Below are positions 50,241 to 59,592 of a DNA stretch of 64,000 nt, piece after piece. Under the pieces are notes generated by a model that worked only from the letters and a program-made list of their open reading frames with translations, did no database searches and was not told where the DNA came from. The position numbers were made by a program, and so were the translations under genes. Position 1 is the first letter of the stretch; each line of letters starts with the position of its first letter. Source of the DNA: Pseudomonas viridiflava (GTDB lineage: Bacteria; Pseudomonadota; Gammaproteobacteria; Pseudomonadales; Pseudomonadaceae); NCBI RefSeq assembly GCF_001642795.1, contig NZ_LKEH01000023.1:186193-250192 (forward strand), written 5' to 3'.

Positions 50241-51466
50241 ACCAGCATCTCCTGAGTCTTTTCGGCAGCGGCCATGTGGCTCATGACGGTCTGCATATCT
50301 TTGTCGCCGCGTCCGGACAGGCACACAACCATCAGGTGGTCGTCGCGCAGGTTGGTGGCGCGCTTCATGGCTTCAGCCAGGGCGTGAGCAGTTTCCAGTG
50401 CCGGGATGATGCCTTCGAGCAGGCAGCACTGATGGAAAGCGTCCAGGGCTTCCTCATCGGTGATGCTGACGTATTCGACGCGCTTCACTTCGTGCAGGAA
50501 AGCGTGCTCGGGACCGATACCCGGGTAGTCCAGACCTGCGGAAATGGAGTGGGCGTCAGTGATCTGCCCATCCTTGTCCTGCAGCAGGTAGGTGCGGTTA
50601 CCGTGCAGCACGCCCGGTACACCACCGTTGAGGCTGGCCGCATGCTTGTCGGTCTCGACGCCATGACCGCCCGCTTCCACGCCGATGATTTCTACGCTGG
50701 CGTCATCCAGGAACGGATGGAACAGGCCCATCGCGTTGGAACCGCCGCCGACGCAGGCGACCAGACTGTCGGGCAGGCGCCCTTCCTTCTCCAGCATCTG
50801 CTCTTTGGTTTCCTTGCCGATGATGGCCTGGAAATCACGCACCATCGCCGGGTACGGGTGTGGTCCTGCCACAGTACCGATCAGGTAGAAGGTGTCGTCG
50901 ACGTTGGTTACCCAGTCACGCAGGGCTTCGTTCATGGCGTCTTTCAGGGTGCCGGTGCCGGAAGTGACCGGAACGATCTCGGCACCCAGCAGCCGCATGC
51001 GGAATACGTTGGCCTGCTGGCGCTCGATGTCGGTCGCACCCATGTAGATCACGCAAGGCAGACCGAAACGTGCAGCCACGGTCGCCGTGGCAACACCGTG
51101 CATGCCGGCGCCGGTTTCAGCGATCAGGCGCTTCTTGCCCATGCGCTTGGCCAGCAGCACCTGGCCGATGCAGTTGTTGATCTTGTGCGCGCCGGTGTGA
51201 TTCAGCTCTTCGCGCTTGAAGTAGATCTTCGCGCCACCGCAGAACTCGGTCAGGCGCTCGGCGAAATACAGCGGGTTCGGACGGCCCACATAATCGCGCT
51301 GGAAGTACGCCATCTCTTTGATGAATTCAGGGTCGGACTTGGCAGCTTCATACTCGCGGTTCAGGTCGAGAACCAGCGGCATCAGGGTTTCAGCGACGTA
51401 GCGGCCGCCGAACGAGCCGAACAGGCCGTTGGCGTCAGGGCCGTTGCGCAAATTGGTCTGGGTCAT
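50237..51466 (-). CDS. trpB: Tryptophan synthase beta chain
   Basis: 409 residues. PLP enzyme joining indole and serine. The lysine Schiff-base motif HTGAHKINN (about 86-94), GAGMHG, the phosphate loop [10 protein letters not shown] (about 232-241) and [13 protein letters not shown] are present. Divergent from trpI, the arrangement in pseudomonads where TrpI with indole-glycerol phosphate activates trpBA. Confidence 0.98.
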   Translation of the reverse strand: MTQTNLRNGPDANGLFGSFGGRYVAETLMPLVLDLNREYEAAKSDPEFIKEMAYFQRDYVGRPNPLYFAERLTEFCGGAKIYFKREELNHTGAHKINNCIGQVLLAKRMGKKRLIAETGAGMHGVATATVAARFGLPCVIYMGATDIERQQANVFRMRLLGAEIVPVTSGTGTLKDAMNEALRDWVTNVDDTFYLIGTVAGPHPYPAMVRDFQAIIGKETKEQMLEKEGRLPDSLVACVGGGSNAMGLFHPFLDDASVEIIGVEAGGHGVETDKHAASLNGGVPGVLHGNRTYLLQDKDGQITDAHSISAGLDYPGIGPEHAFLHEVKRVEYVSITDEEALDAFHQCCLLEGIIPALETAHALAEAMKRATNLRDDHLMVVCLSGRGDKDMQTVMSHMAAAEKTQEMLV

Positions 51467-51593
51467 GAAGTGCTCCAGTGGGTATATCGAACGAATAAGA
51501 TGAGCCGGTCTGGCAATGAGTCCACTTTAACCAGCGCACGCCCGGATGAAAACCGATAAGATCACCACAACCTGTCAGGAAAACTCACAGATC
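51467..51593. promoter_or_regulatory. trpBA-trpI divergent control region
   Basis: 127 bp between the starts of trpB and trpI. TrpI of P. aeruginosa and P. syringae is known to bind the equivalent interval at two adjacent sites. I could not fix the sites by eye. Confidence 0.6.
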
Positions 51594-52502
51594 ATGAGCC
51601 GCGATCTTCCCCCGTTGAACGCCTTGCGTGCCTTTGAAAGCACGGCTCGGCTGGGCAGTGTCAGTCAGGCTGCCGAGCAATTGCACGTTACGCACGGTGC
51701 CGTCAGCCGTCAGTTGAAGCTTCTTGAAGAGCACTTGGGCGTCAATCTGTTCAGTAAGGATGGACGCGGCCTGAAACTCACAGATGCGGGTATCCGGCTG
51801 CGTGACGCCAGTGGTGAAGCGTTCGACCGGCTGCGCAGTGTCTGTGCCGAGCTGAGCCAGGGCAGCGCCGATGCGCCGTTCGTGCTTGGATGTTCCGGGA
51901 GCCTGCTGGCGCGCTGGTTCATTCCGCGCCTGAGTCGTTTGAATGCGGAGCTGCCGGATCTGCGCCTTCACCTGTCGGCAGGCGAAGGCGATCTGGACCC
52001 GCGCCGTCCCGGTCTGGATGCCCTGCTGGTGTTCGCCGAACCGCCCTGGCCTGCCGACATGCAGGTCTTCGAGCTGGCCAGCGAACGAATAGGGCCGGTA
52101 CTGAGCCCGCGTTTTGCGCGCTTCGACAGCCTGTGCAATGCGCCCGCCGAAGCGCTGCTGGACGAATCCCTGCTGCAGACCACCTCGCGGCCGCAGGCAT
52201 GGCCAAGCTGGGCGCAACACAACGGCATCGACCCGCAGTCATTGCGGTTCGGACAGGGTTTCGAGCATTTGTATTATTTGCTGGAGGCGGCCGTGGCAGG
52301 CCTTGGGATCGCGATTGCGCCCGAGCCGCTGGTGGTCGATGACCTCAGGGCCGGACGCCTGGTTGCGCCATGGGGTTTCAGCGAAACCCCGGCGCAACTG
52401 GCGTTATGGGTGCCCAGACGTGTGGCCGATGGCCGTGCGCAGCAATTGGCTCAGTGGTTGAAAAATGAGCTGCTGCGGTCTGGAGACCCGATCAGAAACT
52501 GA
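51594..52502 (+). CDS. trpI: LysR-type activator of trpBA
   Basis: 302 residues from the ATG at 51594, matching the conserved start [14 protein letters not shown]; an ATG at 51546 in frame would add 16 unlikely residues. [23 protein letters not shown] (about 24-43). The ligand domain contains [20 protein letters not shown] and [27 protein letters not shown]. Its position and sequence identify TrpI. Confidence 0.95.
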   Translation: MSRDLPPLNALRAFESTARLGSVSQAAEQLHVTHGAVSRQLKLLEEHLGVNLFSKDGRGLKLTDAGIRLRDASGEAFDRLRSVCAELSQGSADAPFVLGCSGSLLARWFIPRLSRLNAELPDLRLHLSAGEGDLDPRRPGLDALLVFAEPPWPADMQVFELASERIGPVLSPRFARFDSLCNAPAEALLDESLLQTTSRPQAWPSWAQHNGIDPQSLRFGQGFEHLYYLLEAAVAGLGIAIAPEPLVVDDLRAGRLVAPWGFSETPAQLALWVPRRVADGRAQQLAQWLKNELLRSGDPIRN

Positions 52503-52829
52503 TCAGTTGCCGCGCTTGCACAGCAGGTAGGCTGCCAGCAGGCCGAGGGCACCCACAGCAACGCCTGCGGTGGTCCAAGGGTGTTCCTGAGCGTAGTCAC
52601 GAGTGGCCAGCGCATTTTCACGGGTCTTCTCTTTGACGTCTTCGTAGACATCGCTGAGCAGGCTGCGCGAATGGCTCAGAGCACTTTCAGCATTGGCCTT
52701 GAGGTTTTTCAGGGTTTTGCGCGACTCGTCGGAAGCATCGGCTTTCAGGCCCTCGAGCGACTTCAAGAGACTCTCGATCTCCGCTTCCATACTCTGCAAC
52801 GAGGCCTTGCGAAGTGAAGTACTAGCCAT
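52503..52829 (-). CDS. DUF883/ElaB-type membrane-anchored protein
   Basis: 108 residues. A long charged helix (about 12-80, with spaced Leu, Glu and Lys) ends in a single hydrophobic segment (GVAVGALGLLAAYLL, about 89-103) and a KRGN tail. This is the pattern of YqjD/ElaB/YgaM proteins, tail-anchored inner-membrane proteins able to bind stationary-phase ribosomes in E. coli. Converges with trpI; the stops are adjacent. Confidence 0.85.
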   Translation of the reverse strand: MASTSLRKASLQSMEAEIESLLKSLEGLKADASDESRKTLKNLKANAESALSHSRSLLSDVYEDVKEKTRENALATRDYAQEHPWTTAGVAVGALGLLAAYLLCKRGN

Positions 52830-52995
52830 GGTGTTTCTCCTGCAATGGTGAGTGGGCGTGTGATGATTCCGACTGCGGGCTCATTGGAAAGTGCGATGCC
52901 ATTTTGCAAAGTCTGAACTTTTACCCGCTTTTTCCTGACAGAAGTCTGGAGCGTTGGTTTTAACGACGTGTTCAAAGACCTTCAGGAGAACTGCC

Positions 52996-53214
52996 ATGAG
53001 TGATCATCACACGTACAAGAAAGTCGAAATCGTCGGATCGTCCACCACCACCGTTGAAGACGCTATCCAGAACGCTTTGGCCGAAGCCAGCAAAAGCATC
53101 AAGAACCTTGAATGGTTCGAAGTGACCGAAACCCGCGGCCACATCGTGGACAACAACAAGGTTGGCCACTATCAGGTCACTCTGAAAGTGGGCTTTCGCA
53201 TCGAACGCAGCTGA
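52996..53214 (+). CDS. Dodecin
   Basis: 72 residues from the ATG at 52996, with AGGAGA upstream. Small flavin-binding protein that forms a hollow dodecamer. The beta-alpha-beta-beta pattern fits: HTYKKVEIVGSS, then VEDAIQNALAEASKSIKNLEW split by a turn, then VTETRG and GHYQVTLKVGFRIE. The Trp near residue 42 stacks on flavin in the family. Confidence 0.92.
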   Translation: MSDHHTYKKVEIVGSSTTTVEDAIQNALAEASKSIKNLEWFEVTETRGHIVDNNKVGHYQVTLKVGFRIERS

Positions 53215-53361
53215 TCGTCCTTGAACCTTTCGGCTGGCCGATTGCCATAACCTGCGCTACACACTGACATGAGCCATCATGGCTTACAGGTGGGCGTAGG
53301 TATGTTCAATGGGCGCCTGTTCCGATGGCGTCTGCATTTGGCCGGACGAAAGGGGATACCC

Positions 53362-53586
53362 ATGAAGAAGATTTTGTTGGCAGTAGGTTTGTTGAGCATC
53401 GCGGGCACCGCCCTGGCGGCAGGCAAGCCATGTGAAGAGCTGAAAAGCGAAATCGACGCCAAGCTTCAGGCCAAGGGTGTTTCTTCCTACACGCTTGAAG
53501 TGGTCGAGAAAGGCAGTGCTGCTGATCTGCAAGTGGTAGGCACCTGCGAAGGTGGCGCCAAGGAAATCGTTTATAAGCGCGGTTGA
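53362..53586 (+). CDS. DUF1161 periplasmic protein
   Basis: 74 residues from the ATG at 53362. A signal peptide (KKILLAVGLLSIAGTALA) is followed by a short domain with two cysteines (CEELKSEIDAKL … GTCEGG), likely disulfide-bonded. It is a paralogue of the protein at 55518-55751 (shared C.ELK.EI.A..QA and SYTLE.V). Function of the family is unknown. Confidence 0.88.
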   Translation: MKKILLAVGLLSIAGTALAAGKPCEELKSEIDAKLQAKGVSSYTLEVVEKGSAADLQVVGTCEGGAKEIVYKRG

Positions 53587-53650
53587 TAGTCAGGCCGGCT
53601 CGATGTAAGTCCAGCCCGTGCCAGACCCCGTGTTCAAGCTGTAAAAAAAA

Positions 53651-53699
53651 GCCCGCACCCTACGCTGAACAGTGATTCAGCGAATGGTGCGGGCTTTTT
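53651..53699. terminator. Bidirectional terminator
   Basis: Stem gcccgcacc / ggtgcgggc with an inner cgctgaa / ttcagcg arm, eight A's before and five T's after. It serves both the DUF1161 gene and the convergent monooxygenase gene. Confidence 0.9.
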
Positions 53700-53719
53700 C
53701 GTGTCTGTGCATCAAGCGT

Positions 53720-54721
53720 TTAGCCGTGTGCGACCTGAGCCAGGATCTCGTAGGACCGCAGACGGTCTTCGTGCTCGTACATGTCGCAGGTAAAGATCAG
53801 CTCATCGGCATCGGTCTGCTCCAGCAGCACGTCCAGTTTGGCGCGGATCTTGTCCGGGCCGCCGACCATCGCCAGCCCCAGAAAGCTCGCCACCGCTTCA
53901 CGTTCGTGCGGCAGCCACAGGCCGTCCATGGACTCCACCGGTGGACGCTGCATCAGGCTGTGACCACGCATCAGCGCCAGAATACGCTGGTACACCGACG
54001 TCGCCAGGTATTCGGCCTTCTCGTCCGTCTCTGCGGCCGACAGCGGCACGCCCAGCATCACGTAAGGCTTGTCGAGCACCGCAGAAGGCTGGAAGTGATT
54101 GCGATAGACGCGAATCGCTTCGTGCATGTAGCGCGGCGCGAAGTGCGAGGCGAAGGCGTAAGGCAAGCCGCGCATCCCTGCCAGCTGAGCGCTGAACAGA
54201 CTTGAGCCCAGCAGCCAGATCGGTACGTTGGTGCCTGAGCCTGGAACGGCGATCACTTTTTGATCAGGTGTACGCGGTCCCAGGTACTCCATCAGTTCGG
54301 TCACGTCATCAGGGAAGTCATCGGCACTGCCGGAACGTTCGCGGCGCAGCGCGCGGGCGGTCATCTGATCGGAACCGGGCGCACGGCCCAGGCCCAGATC
54401 GATGCGGTCCGGATACAGGCTCGCCAGGGTGCCGAACTGCTCGGCCACCACCAGTGGCGCATGGTTGGGCAGCATGATACCGCCTGCGCCGACGCGTATG
54501 GTCGAAGTACCGCCTGCCAGATACGCCAGCAGCACCGACGTTGCCGAACTGGCGATGCCGTCCATGTTGTGGTGTTCGGCGACCCAGAAGCGGTTATAGC
54601 CCAGTTTTTCGACGTGTTGCGCCAGATTCAGCGAGTTGCGCAGAGAGTCGGCGGGGCCTTTATCGTGGCGCACGGGCACCAGATCAAGGGTGGAAATCTT
54701 TACATCTGCCAGACGTTTCAT
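53720..54721 (-). CDS. LLM-class flavin-dependent oxidoreductase
   Basis: 333 residues. Bacterial-luciferase-like monooxygenase: LDLVPVR at the start, [25 protein letters not shown] split at about 38-60, [25 protein letters not shown], and [13 protein letters not shown] (about 106). These are hallmarks of the MsnO8/YwqN-like subgroup that uses reduced FMN. Substrate unknown; no reductase partner is next to it. Confidence 0.88.
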   Translation of the reverse strand: MKRLADVKISTLDLVPVRHDKGPADSLRNSLNLAQHVEKLGYNRFWVAEHHNMDGIASSATSVLLAYLAGGTSTIRVGAGGIMLPNHAPLVVAEQFGTLASLYPDRIDLGLGRAPGSDQMTARALRRERSGSADDFPDDVTELMEYLGPRTPDQKVIAVPGSGTNVPIWLLGSSLFSAQLAGMRGLPYAFASHFAPRYMHEAIRVYRNHFQPSAVLDKPYVMLGVPLSAAETDEKAEYLATSVYQRILALMRGHSLMQRPPVESMDGLWLPHEREAVASFLGLAMVGGPDKIRAKLDVLLEQTDADELIFTCDMYEHEDRLRSYEILAQVAHG

Positions 54722-54935
54722 AGGCCAGGGTAGCTCCTCGAATTGTGTTGGGTCGGCTCAAGGAGCTGCCCACGATGAAACAACAGTGCGGGCACAAGCC
54801 TGGTGTTTCAATAGATGACGCGGAAAAAACCTACTTAAATACTAGGTCTTTAGTCGATTTGAACTTTCCAGTGCCGTCTATCCTCAGAATCCTGTCACGT
54901 GCAAAAGACTCAATCCATTCCTTCAAGGAGCGACC

Positions 54936-55367
54936 ATGAGCATCGTCAAGAAAGCATCGGCACACTGGGCTGGTGATCTGAAAACCGGTATCGGCAGCAT
55001 CTCGACTGAAACCGCGGCACTGCGCGAGCATCCATACGGCTTCAAGGCTCGTTTTGAAGGCGGCAAAGGTACCAATCCCGAAGAACTGATCGGCGCGGCC
55101 CATGCGGGTTGCTTCTCGATGGCGCTGTCGATGATTCTGGGCGACGCAGGCTTCACAGCCGACAGCATCGATACCCAGGCTGAAGTCACGCTCGACCAGG
55201 TGGAAGGCGGTTTCGCGATCACTGCTGTGCATCTGATACTGAAAGCCAAGGTGCCAGGCGCGACTCAGGAGCAGTTCAACGAGTTGACCACTAAAGCCAA
55301 AGAAGGCTGCCCGGTGTCCAAGGTGCTGAACGCCAACATCACGCTCGACGCTACCCTGCTGAGCTGA
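54936..55367 (+). CDS. osmC: OsmC-family peroxiredoxin
   Basis: 143 residues, the length of OsmC. Reduces organic hydroperoxides with two cysteines, seen in HAGCFSMAL (about 54-62) and EGCPVSKVLNA (about 121-131). The N-terminal strands KASAHWAGDLKTG and NPEELIGAAHAGC fit OsmC rather than Ohr. AAGGAG lies upstream of the ATG. Confidence 0.92.
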   Translation: MSIVKKASAHWAGDLKTGIGSISTETAALREHPYGFKARFEGGKGTNPEELIGAAHAGCFSMALSMILGDAGFTADSIDTQAEVTLDQVEGGFAITAVHLILKAKVPGATQEQFNELTTKAKEGCPVSKVLNANITLDATLLS

Positions 55368-55450
55368 TTCGGTAGTTCAGATTTGGTGTGAGGTGGCTGG
55401 CCGACAATAGCGTTGATCCAGTCGTTGCCAGGTTGGATGGGCTATTGATT

Positions 55451-55471
55451 TGCCGGCAAGCCGCCTCCCAC
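55451..55471. repeat. Single REP arm
   Basis: One copy of the REP core (tgccggcaagccgcctccca) without its inverted partner, between osmC and the second DUF1161 gene. Confidence 0.75.
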
Positions 55472-55517
55472 AACAGTGTTCCTTGCGCCGGTTATGTGTT
55501 CTGGAAGAGGGTCAAGC

Positions 55518-55751
55518 ATGAAACGTTTTGCTTTGGCAGTGGCCTGTACCCTGCTGGCTGTAAATGCTGTGGCGGCCCCGAAGTCCTGTGATGAACTCAA
55601 GGACGAAATCGAGGCGCGCATCCAGGCGAACAATGTCACGTCCTACACGCTGGAAATCGTCACCAATGACGAAGTCACGGACCAGAACATGGTCGTGGGC
55701 AGCTGTGAGAACGGCACCAAAAAAATCATTTATCAGCGCAATGATCGCTGA
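55518..55751 (+). CDS. DUF1161 periplasmic protein, second copy
   Basis: 77 residues from the ATG at 55518 (GAGGG upstream). Signal peptide KRFALAVACTLLAVNAVA, then the same two-cysteine domain as at 53362-53586 (CDELKDEIEARIQA, SYTLEIV, GSCENG). Its stop is immediately next to the stop of the convergent lipoprotein gene, with no spacer. Confidence 0.88.
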   Translation: MKRFALAVACTLLAVNAVAAPKSCDELKDEIEARIQANNVTSYTLEIVTNDEVTDQNMVVGSCENGTKKIIYQRNDR

Positions 55752-56165
55752 TCAGATGCAGTGAACATTCCCCTCTTCCGCGACCGTTTTTCGCTCGGCG
55801 TCGTACAGCCACGCATCGACATCATTGGTCAGTGACCTCACCTCAAGCACGTATCGCTGCCCGGCAGCGAAATGCGCGTAGTCGACTTCAACGAAGCAGG
55901 TGATTTCGGTGTAGTCGTCGCCCATCAGGCCGAGACTTCCGTATCGATACTCATAGTCGTAACGCACTTGCAGCGAATGGCTGCCGGGTGTGACCTGGAA
56001 GTAGCGACCGTCATAGGTGTTCTTGCCGTCGAGCTTGTCGGCCATGACCACTTTGCCGGTGATCGTGCGCAGATCGACCCAGGCCATGTTCGGGTCAACG
56101 GCAGGCAATGGACCGGCGCAACCTGCAAGGGTTGTCAGGGCGAGAATCAGTGTCATGACGCGCAT
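55752..56165 (-). CDS. Small lipoprotein
   Basis: 137 residues from the ATG at 56165, because GGAG lies 7 nt upstream; the frame is open further. The N-terminus is a lipoprotein signal with lipobox LAGC (Cys14). The mature protein has a beta-rich domain with VTPGSHSLQVRYDYEY and FAAGQRYVLEV, a pattern seen in small outer-membrane-associated lipoproteins. No further function can be given. Confidence 0.8.
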   Translation of the reverse strand: MRVMTLILALTTLAGCAGPLPAVDPNMAWVDLRTITGKVVMADKLDGKNTYDGRYFQVTPGSHSLQVRYDYEYRYGSLGLMGDDYTEITCFVEVDYAHFAAGQRYVLEVRSLTNDVDAWLYDAERKTVAEEGNVHCI

Positions 56166-56258
56166 GCTGTGCTCCATTTCTGAACCGGCGGCGATGATAG
56201 TTGCGTCGGTCTTGTCTGTCCTGCATAACAGCACTGTGTTCCGATTTTAAGGCTGTGT

Positions 56259-57314
56259 ATGCCACGACTCATTGTTTTACGCCTTTGGCAGGCTTTGCCG
56301 GTAGTGGCGGTCATGTTGCTGAGTGGCTGTTCCAGCGTGGCCTATTACGGTCAGTTGGCGCAGGGGCAATGGCAGCTCTTGCAGGCCCGCGAACCGGTGG
56401 ACGAGATCATTGCCGATCCCGGTCGCAATCCAACGCTTCGGGCACACCTGGCCCAGTCGCAAAAGGCCCGAGCCTTCGCCAGCGAACACCTGCACCTGCC
56501 GGACAACAAGAGCTATCGCCTGTATGCCGATCTGGGCCGTCCTTATGTGGTATGGAACGTGTTTGCCACAGATGAGTTCTCTCTGGATCCGGTGACCCAC
56601 TGTTTTCCGATTGCCGGTTGTGTGGCCTATCGCGGCTATTACAGCCCTGGTGGCGCTCGCGGTGAAGCAGCCTTGCAGCGTCAGGCAGGCAAGGATGTGT
56701 ACCTCAGTGGCGTAGAAGCCTATTCGACATTGGGCTGGTTCAACGACCCGATCCTCAGTTCGATGCTGGGCTGGGGCGATGAGAGGCTGGCCACGCTGAT
56801 TTTTCACGAATTGGCGCATCAGCGTTTCTATGTGAAGGACGATACGGAATTCAACGAATCGTACGCCAGCTTCGTCGAGCAGGAAGGCACGCGTCAGTGG
56901 CGTGCGGCACGTGGGTTGCCGCCTGAGAGCGTTTCGCAGTCCGGCCGCCGCGATCAGTTCATTCAACTGGTGCTCGATACGCGTGAGCGTCTGAAAGCGC
57001 TTTATCGCCAGCCGTTGACGCCTGACGTCATGCGCGACCGCAAGGCGGCCGAGTTCGAGCGCATGCGCCGTGACTATCGACGACTGCGCGACGAGCAATG
57101 GGGAGGCGACAAACGCTTCGATGGCTGGATCAACAGCCCGATGAACAACGCCAAGCTGCTGCCCTTCGGGCTTTATGACCAGTGGGTGCCTGCGTTCGAA
57201 GCGTTGTTCAAGCAAGTGAATGGCGACTGGAAAGCGTTTTTTCATGCAGTGGAGAAGCTCGGTGGCTTGCCTGCCGATTCACGCAAGGCGGCTCTGCAGC
57301 GATTGATGCCGTGA
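56259..57314 (+). CDS. Putative aminopeptidase (COG4324-type) lipoprotein
   Basis: 351 residues. Lipobox LSGC near residue 24 predicts a membrane-anchored lipoprotein. The metal-protease motif HELAHQ (about 187-192) with a downstream ESYASFVEQEG (about 206) gives an HExxH + E arrangement. The segment YRGYYSPGGARGEA is typical of the predicted aminopeptidase family. Activity has not to my knowledge been well studied. Confidence 0.88.
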   Translation: MPRLIVLRLWQALPVVAVMLLSGCSSVAYYGQLAQGQWQLLQAREPVDEIIADPGRNPTLRAHLAQSQKARAFASEHLHLPDNKSYRLYADLGRPYVVWNVFATDEFSLDPVTHCFPIAGCVAYRGYYSPGGARGEAALQRQAGKDVYLSGVEAYSTLGWFNDPILSSMLGWGDERLATLIFHELAHQRFYVKDDTEFNESYASFVEQEGTRQWRAARGLPPESVSQSGRRDQFIQLVLDTRERLKALYRQPLTPDVMRDRKAAEFERMRRDYRRLRDEQWGGDKRFDGWINSPMNNAKLLPFGLYDQWVPAFEALFKQVNGDWKAFFHAVEKLGGLPADSRKAALQRLMP

Positions 57315-57344
57315 GCGCGCCATGCCGCGCTGCTTCGCATCACG

Positions 57345-57520
57345 GCCGGACGCGGAGCGTCCTGAGCGGCGTTACCACGCTGGAGCGTGGGAACGAGCAT
57401 GGTCTCAAGCACACTGATCATGCCCATGCTCCGCGCTCATCGTTGTGCACAAGGCCTCATGGAGGAATGATCGTGCCCATCGCTCCGCGTGGGCATGCCT
57501 CCCGTGACGCTCCGCGTCAC
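57345..57520. repeat. Palindromic repeat cluster
   Basis: Two blocks related to the element at 28472-28585: cggacgcggagcgtcctg … gttaccacgctgg near 57348-57390, and atcgtgcccatcgctccgcg … gggcatgcc near 57470-57500. The block order is reversed relative to the first element. It fills most of the gap between convergent genes. Confidence 0.7.
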
Positions 57521-57588
57521 AAATGGCACAGACTGAGAGTTCAGTGAGCCGAGCGCATGACTCCAGTCACCTTTTCGTCTCTGGACAT

Positions 57589-57906
57589 TCAGCCAAACAG
57601 CTCGGAATGGCTGCCGAGATCCACAAACGTGACCAAGTCTGCGGATAGCTGATAAACCAGCAGGAAATCTCCGCCAATGTGGCATTCCCTGGCCCCGTCC
57701 CAATTGCCCGTCAGTTCATGATCCTGATAGTGCGCTGGCAATGTCTTGCCTTGGAATATCATTGCCATAACGTCCGAGGCTGCCGCCATGTCGCGTATGC
57801 CGGCTCGTTTGTATCGATCCCAGGCTTTGTTGAATGTGTTTGTGTAAGCGCAACGCTTAGGCCTTTCTGCGCGCTTTGGGTTGGGTTTTTTCAGAGGTTT
57901 CGCCAT
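57589..57906 (-). CDS. YafQ-type toxin (RelE/ParE superfamily)
   Basis: 105 residues. Ribosome-dependent mRNA interferase in the family. The C-terminal active-site pattern is HELTGNWDGARECHI, then GGDFLLVYQL and GSHSELFG, matching YafQ (His, His-Ile, Asp, His, Phe), although the usual Asp-Trp is Asp-Phe. A 17-residue basic tail precedes the normal start. The ATG at 57906 lies inside the antitoxin gene, overlapping it by 50 nt, so translation is coupled. Confidence 0.85.
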   Translation of the reverse strand: MAKPLKKPNPKRAERPKRCAYTNTFNKAWDRYKRAGIRDMAAASDVMAMIFQGKTLPAHYQDHELTGNWDGARECHIGGDFLLVYQLSADLVTFVDLGSHSELFG

Positions 57907-58162
57907 TCAGGTCACTCAACATCTCATCCATGGACTCGTACTGCTGGCGAATTTCGCGAGCCTCTTGCAACGCTTTTGCGGTCCGTGCCGACGGCACACG
58001 AACCTCGAAGGGGAGCCCTTCTACCTCGACGACCTGGCGAAAGAAAAGGCGCATCGCCTCGCTTACGCTCAGCCCACAAGCGTCCAGTATCGCTGTGGCA
58101 CGCTCTTTCAAGTCCACATCGATACGGCACCGGACGTCGGTGTTTTTCAATACTGTTGCCAT
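57857..58162 (-). CDS. DinJ/RelB-type antitoxin
   Basis: 101 residues. The N-terminus has the ribbon-helix-helix pattern (VRCRIDVDLKERATAILDACGLSVSEAMRLFF split at about 9-41) that binds DNA and represses the operon. The C-terminal half is charged and probably wraps the toxin. It lies upstream of the toxin gene, the normal order for dinJ-yafQ. Confidence 0.88.
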   Translation of the reverse strand: MATVLKNTDVRCRIDVDLKERATAILDACGLSVSEAMRLFFRQVVEVEGLPFEVRVPSARTAKALQEAREIRQQYESMDEMLSDLNGETSEKTQPKARRKA

Positions 58163-58257
58163 GGCGTCACCTTCAAGTTCTGTAGCAACAATGTAGCTAC
58201 AAAGCAGAGTGTAGAGCAGATAGTGAGAGCGTCAACCCAGGCACGCTTACATTTTGT

Positions 58258-58908
58258 TTATCTGCCCACAAAGGCCTCATGCAACTCGGCCACGGTCGCA
58301 AAGTGATACGTCGGGTTTTCCGCCGTGAGTTCTTCATGGCTGCCAAACCCGTAGCCCACCGCAGCAACGTCCAGCCCGTTGCGGATGCCGCCGATCAGGT
58401 CGTGTTTGCGGTCGCCGATCATCAGGGTGTGCGCCGGGTCGAGCTTTTCTTCGGCGAGCAGGTGGGCGATGAGTTCGACCTTGTCGGTGCGGGTGCCGTC
58501 CAGTTCGCTGCCGTAGATCACGATGAAGTGTCTGGCGAAATCGAAGTGCCGGGCGATTTCCCGGGCGAACTCCCACGGCTTGGACGTGGCGATATACAGA
58601 CGCCTGCCCTGCCCGCCCAGGGTTTCCAGCAGCTCGGCAATGCCGTCGAACACTTCGTTTTCATACAGTCCGGTCACACGGAAGCGCTCGCGGTAGAAGC
58701 CGACGGCTTCCCACGCGCGGGCTTCGTCCATGTCGTAAAACTGCATGAACGCCTGCAACAACGGTGGGCCGATGAAGTGTTCCAGTCTGGTGATATCCGG
58801 CTCGTCGATACCCAGTTTTGCCAGTGCGAACTGGATCGAGCGGGTGATGCCCAGACGCGGGTCGGTCAGCGTACCGTCGAGGTCGAAAAGGATGTTCTGG
58901 TAATGCAT
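58258..58908 (-). CDS. HAD-family phosphatase (phosphoglycolate-phosphatase-like)
   Basis: 216 residues from the ATG at 58908. Motif I FDLDGTLTD (residues 7-15), motif II in YIATSKPW (about 108), a lysine near 144, and motif IV in MIGDRKHDLIGG (about 164-175). Resembles Gph/PpaX-type enzymes, but the substrate is open. An alternative ATG at 58938 would overlap the stop of the gene upstream. Confidence 0.87.
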   Translation of the reverse strand: MHYQNILFDLDGTLTDPRLGITRSIQFALAKLGIDEPDITRLEHFIGPPLLQAFMQFYDMDEARAWEAVGFYRERFRVTGLYENEVFDGIAELLETLGGQGRRLYIATSKPWEFAREIARHFDFARHFIVIYGSELDGTRTDKVELIAHLLAEEKLDPAHTLMIGDRKHDLIGGIRNGLDVAAVGYGFGSHEELTAENPTYHFATVAELHEAFVGR

Positions 58909-58931
58909 GGGGGCCTCGAGCTGCAGATTTT

Positions 58932-59480
58932 TCAGCATGGCTGGTCAAAGCCTTCCGCCAGGTGCTGATCCTTGAGTTTCACGTAGTTGGTGGCGCTGTA
59001 AGGGAAGAATGCGATTTCCTGTTCGGTCAGCGCCCTCACCTGCTTGACCGGACGGCCTACATACAAAAAGCCGCTTTCCAGCACCTTGCCCGGCGGCACC
59101 AGGCTGCCCGCACCGATGATCACCTGATCTTCCACCACTGCGCCGTCCATGATGGTCGAGCCCATGCCGATCAGGATCCGATTGCCGATGGTGCAGCCGT
59201 GCAGCATGGCCTTGTGGCCGATGGTCACTTCATCGCCGATCAGCAGGGGAAAACCGTCGGGATTGAACGGTCCGGCGTGGGTGATGTGCAGCACACTGCC
59301 GTCCTGCACGCTGGTGCGCGCACCGATGCGAATGTGGTGCATGTCGCCGCGCACAACGGTCAATGGCCAGATGGAGCTGTCGGCGCCGATTTCCACATCG
59401 CCGATCACCACCGCCGAATGGTCGACGAAGGCCCGTTCGCCGAGCGATGGTGTGTGGTCCTGAAACTTGCGAATGGCCAC
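58932..59480 (-). CDS. Gamma-carbonic-anhydrase-like protein
   Basis: 182 residues from the GTG at 59480, with AAGGAG 6 nt upstream. Left-handed beta-helix of hexapeptide repeats (VVIGDVEIGADSSIWPLTVV, IGNRILIGMGSTIMDGAVV, VIIGAGSLV in succession). The three zinc histidines fit MHHIRIG, VLHIT and GHKAMLHGC. Homologues next to prlC exist in other pseudomonads. Carbonic anhydrase activity of this subgroup (YrdA/PaaY) is often weak. The start is divergent from prlC by 112 bp. Confidence 0.9.
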   Translation of the reverse strand: MAIRKFQDHTPSLGERAFVDHSAVVIGDVEIGADSSIWPLTVVRGDMHHIRIGARTSVQDGSVLHITHAGPFNPDGFPLLIGDEVTIGHKAMLHGCTIGNRILIGMGSTIMDGAVVEDQVIIGAGSLVPPGKVLESGFLYVGRPVKQVRALTEQEIAFFPYSATNYVKLKDQHLAEGFDQPC

Positions 59481-59592
59481 GATAGGCTCCTTCTTTGGCA
59501 GTGATAGGTGAGTGAAGCGGGTTTCGATGCTGCGGTCGGCGTCGATTGTAATTAAGATGCAGGAGTGTTTCTTCCAGCCAAGGTGCAAAACC

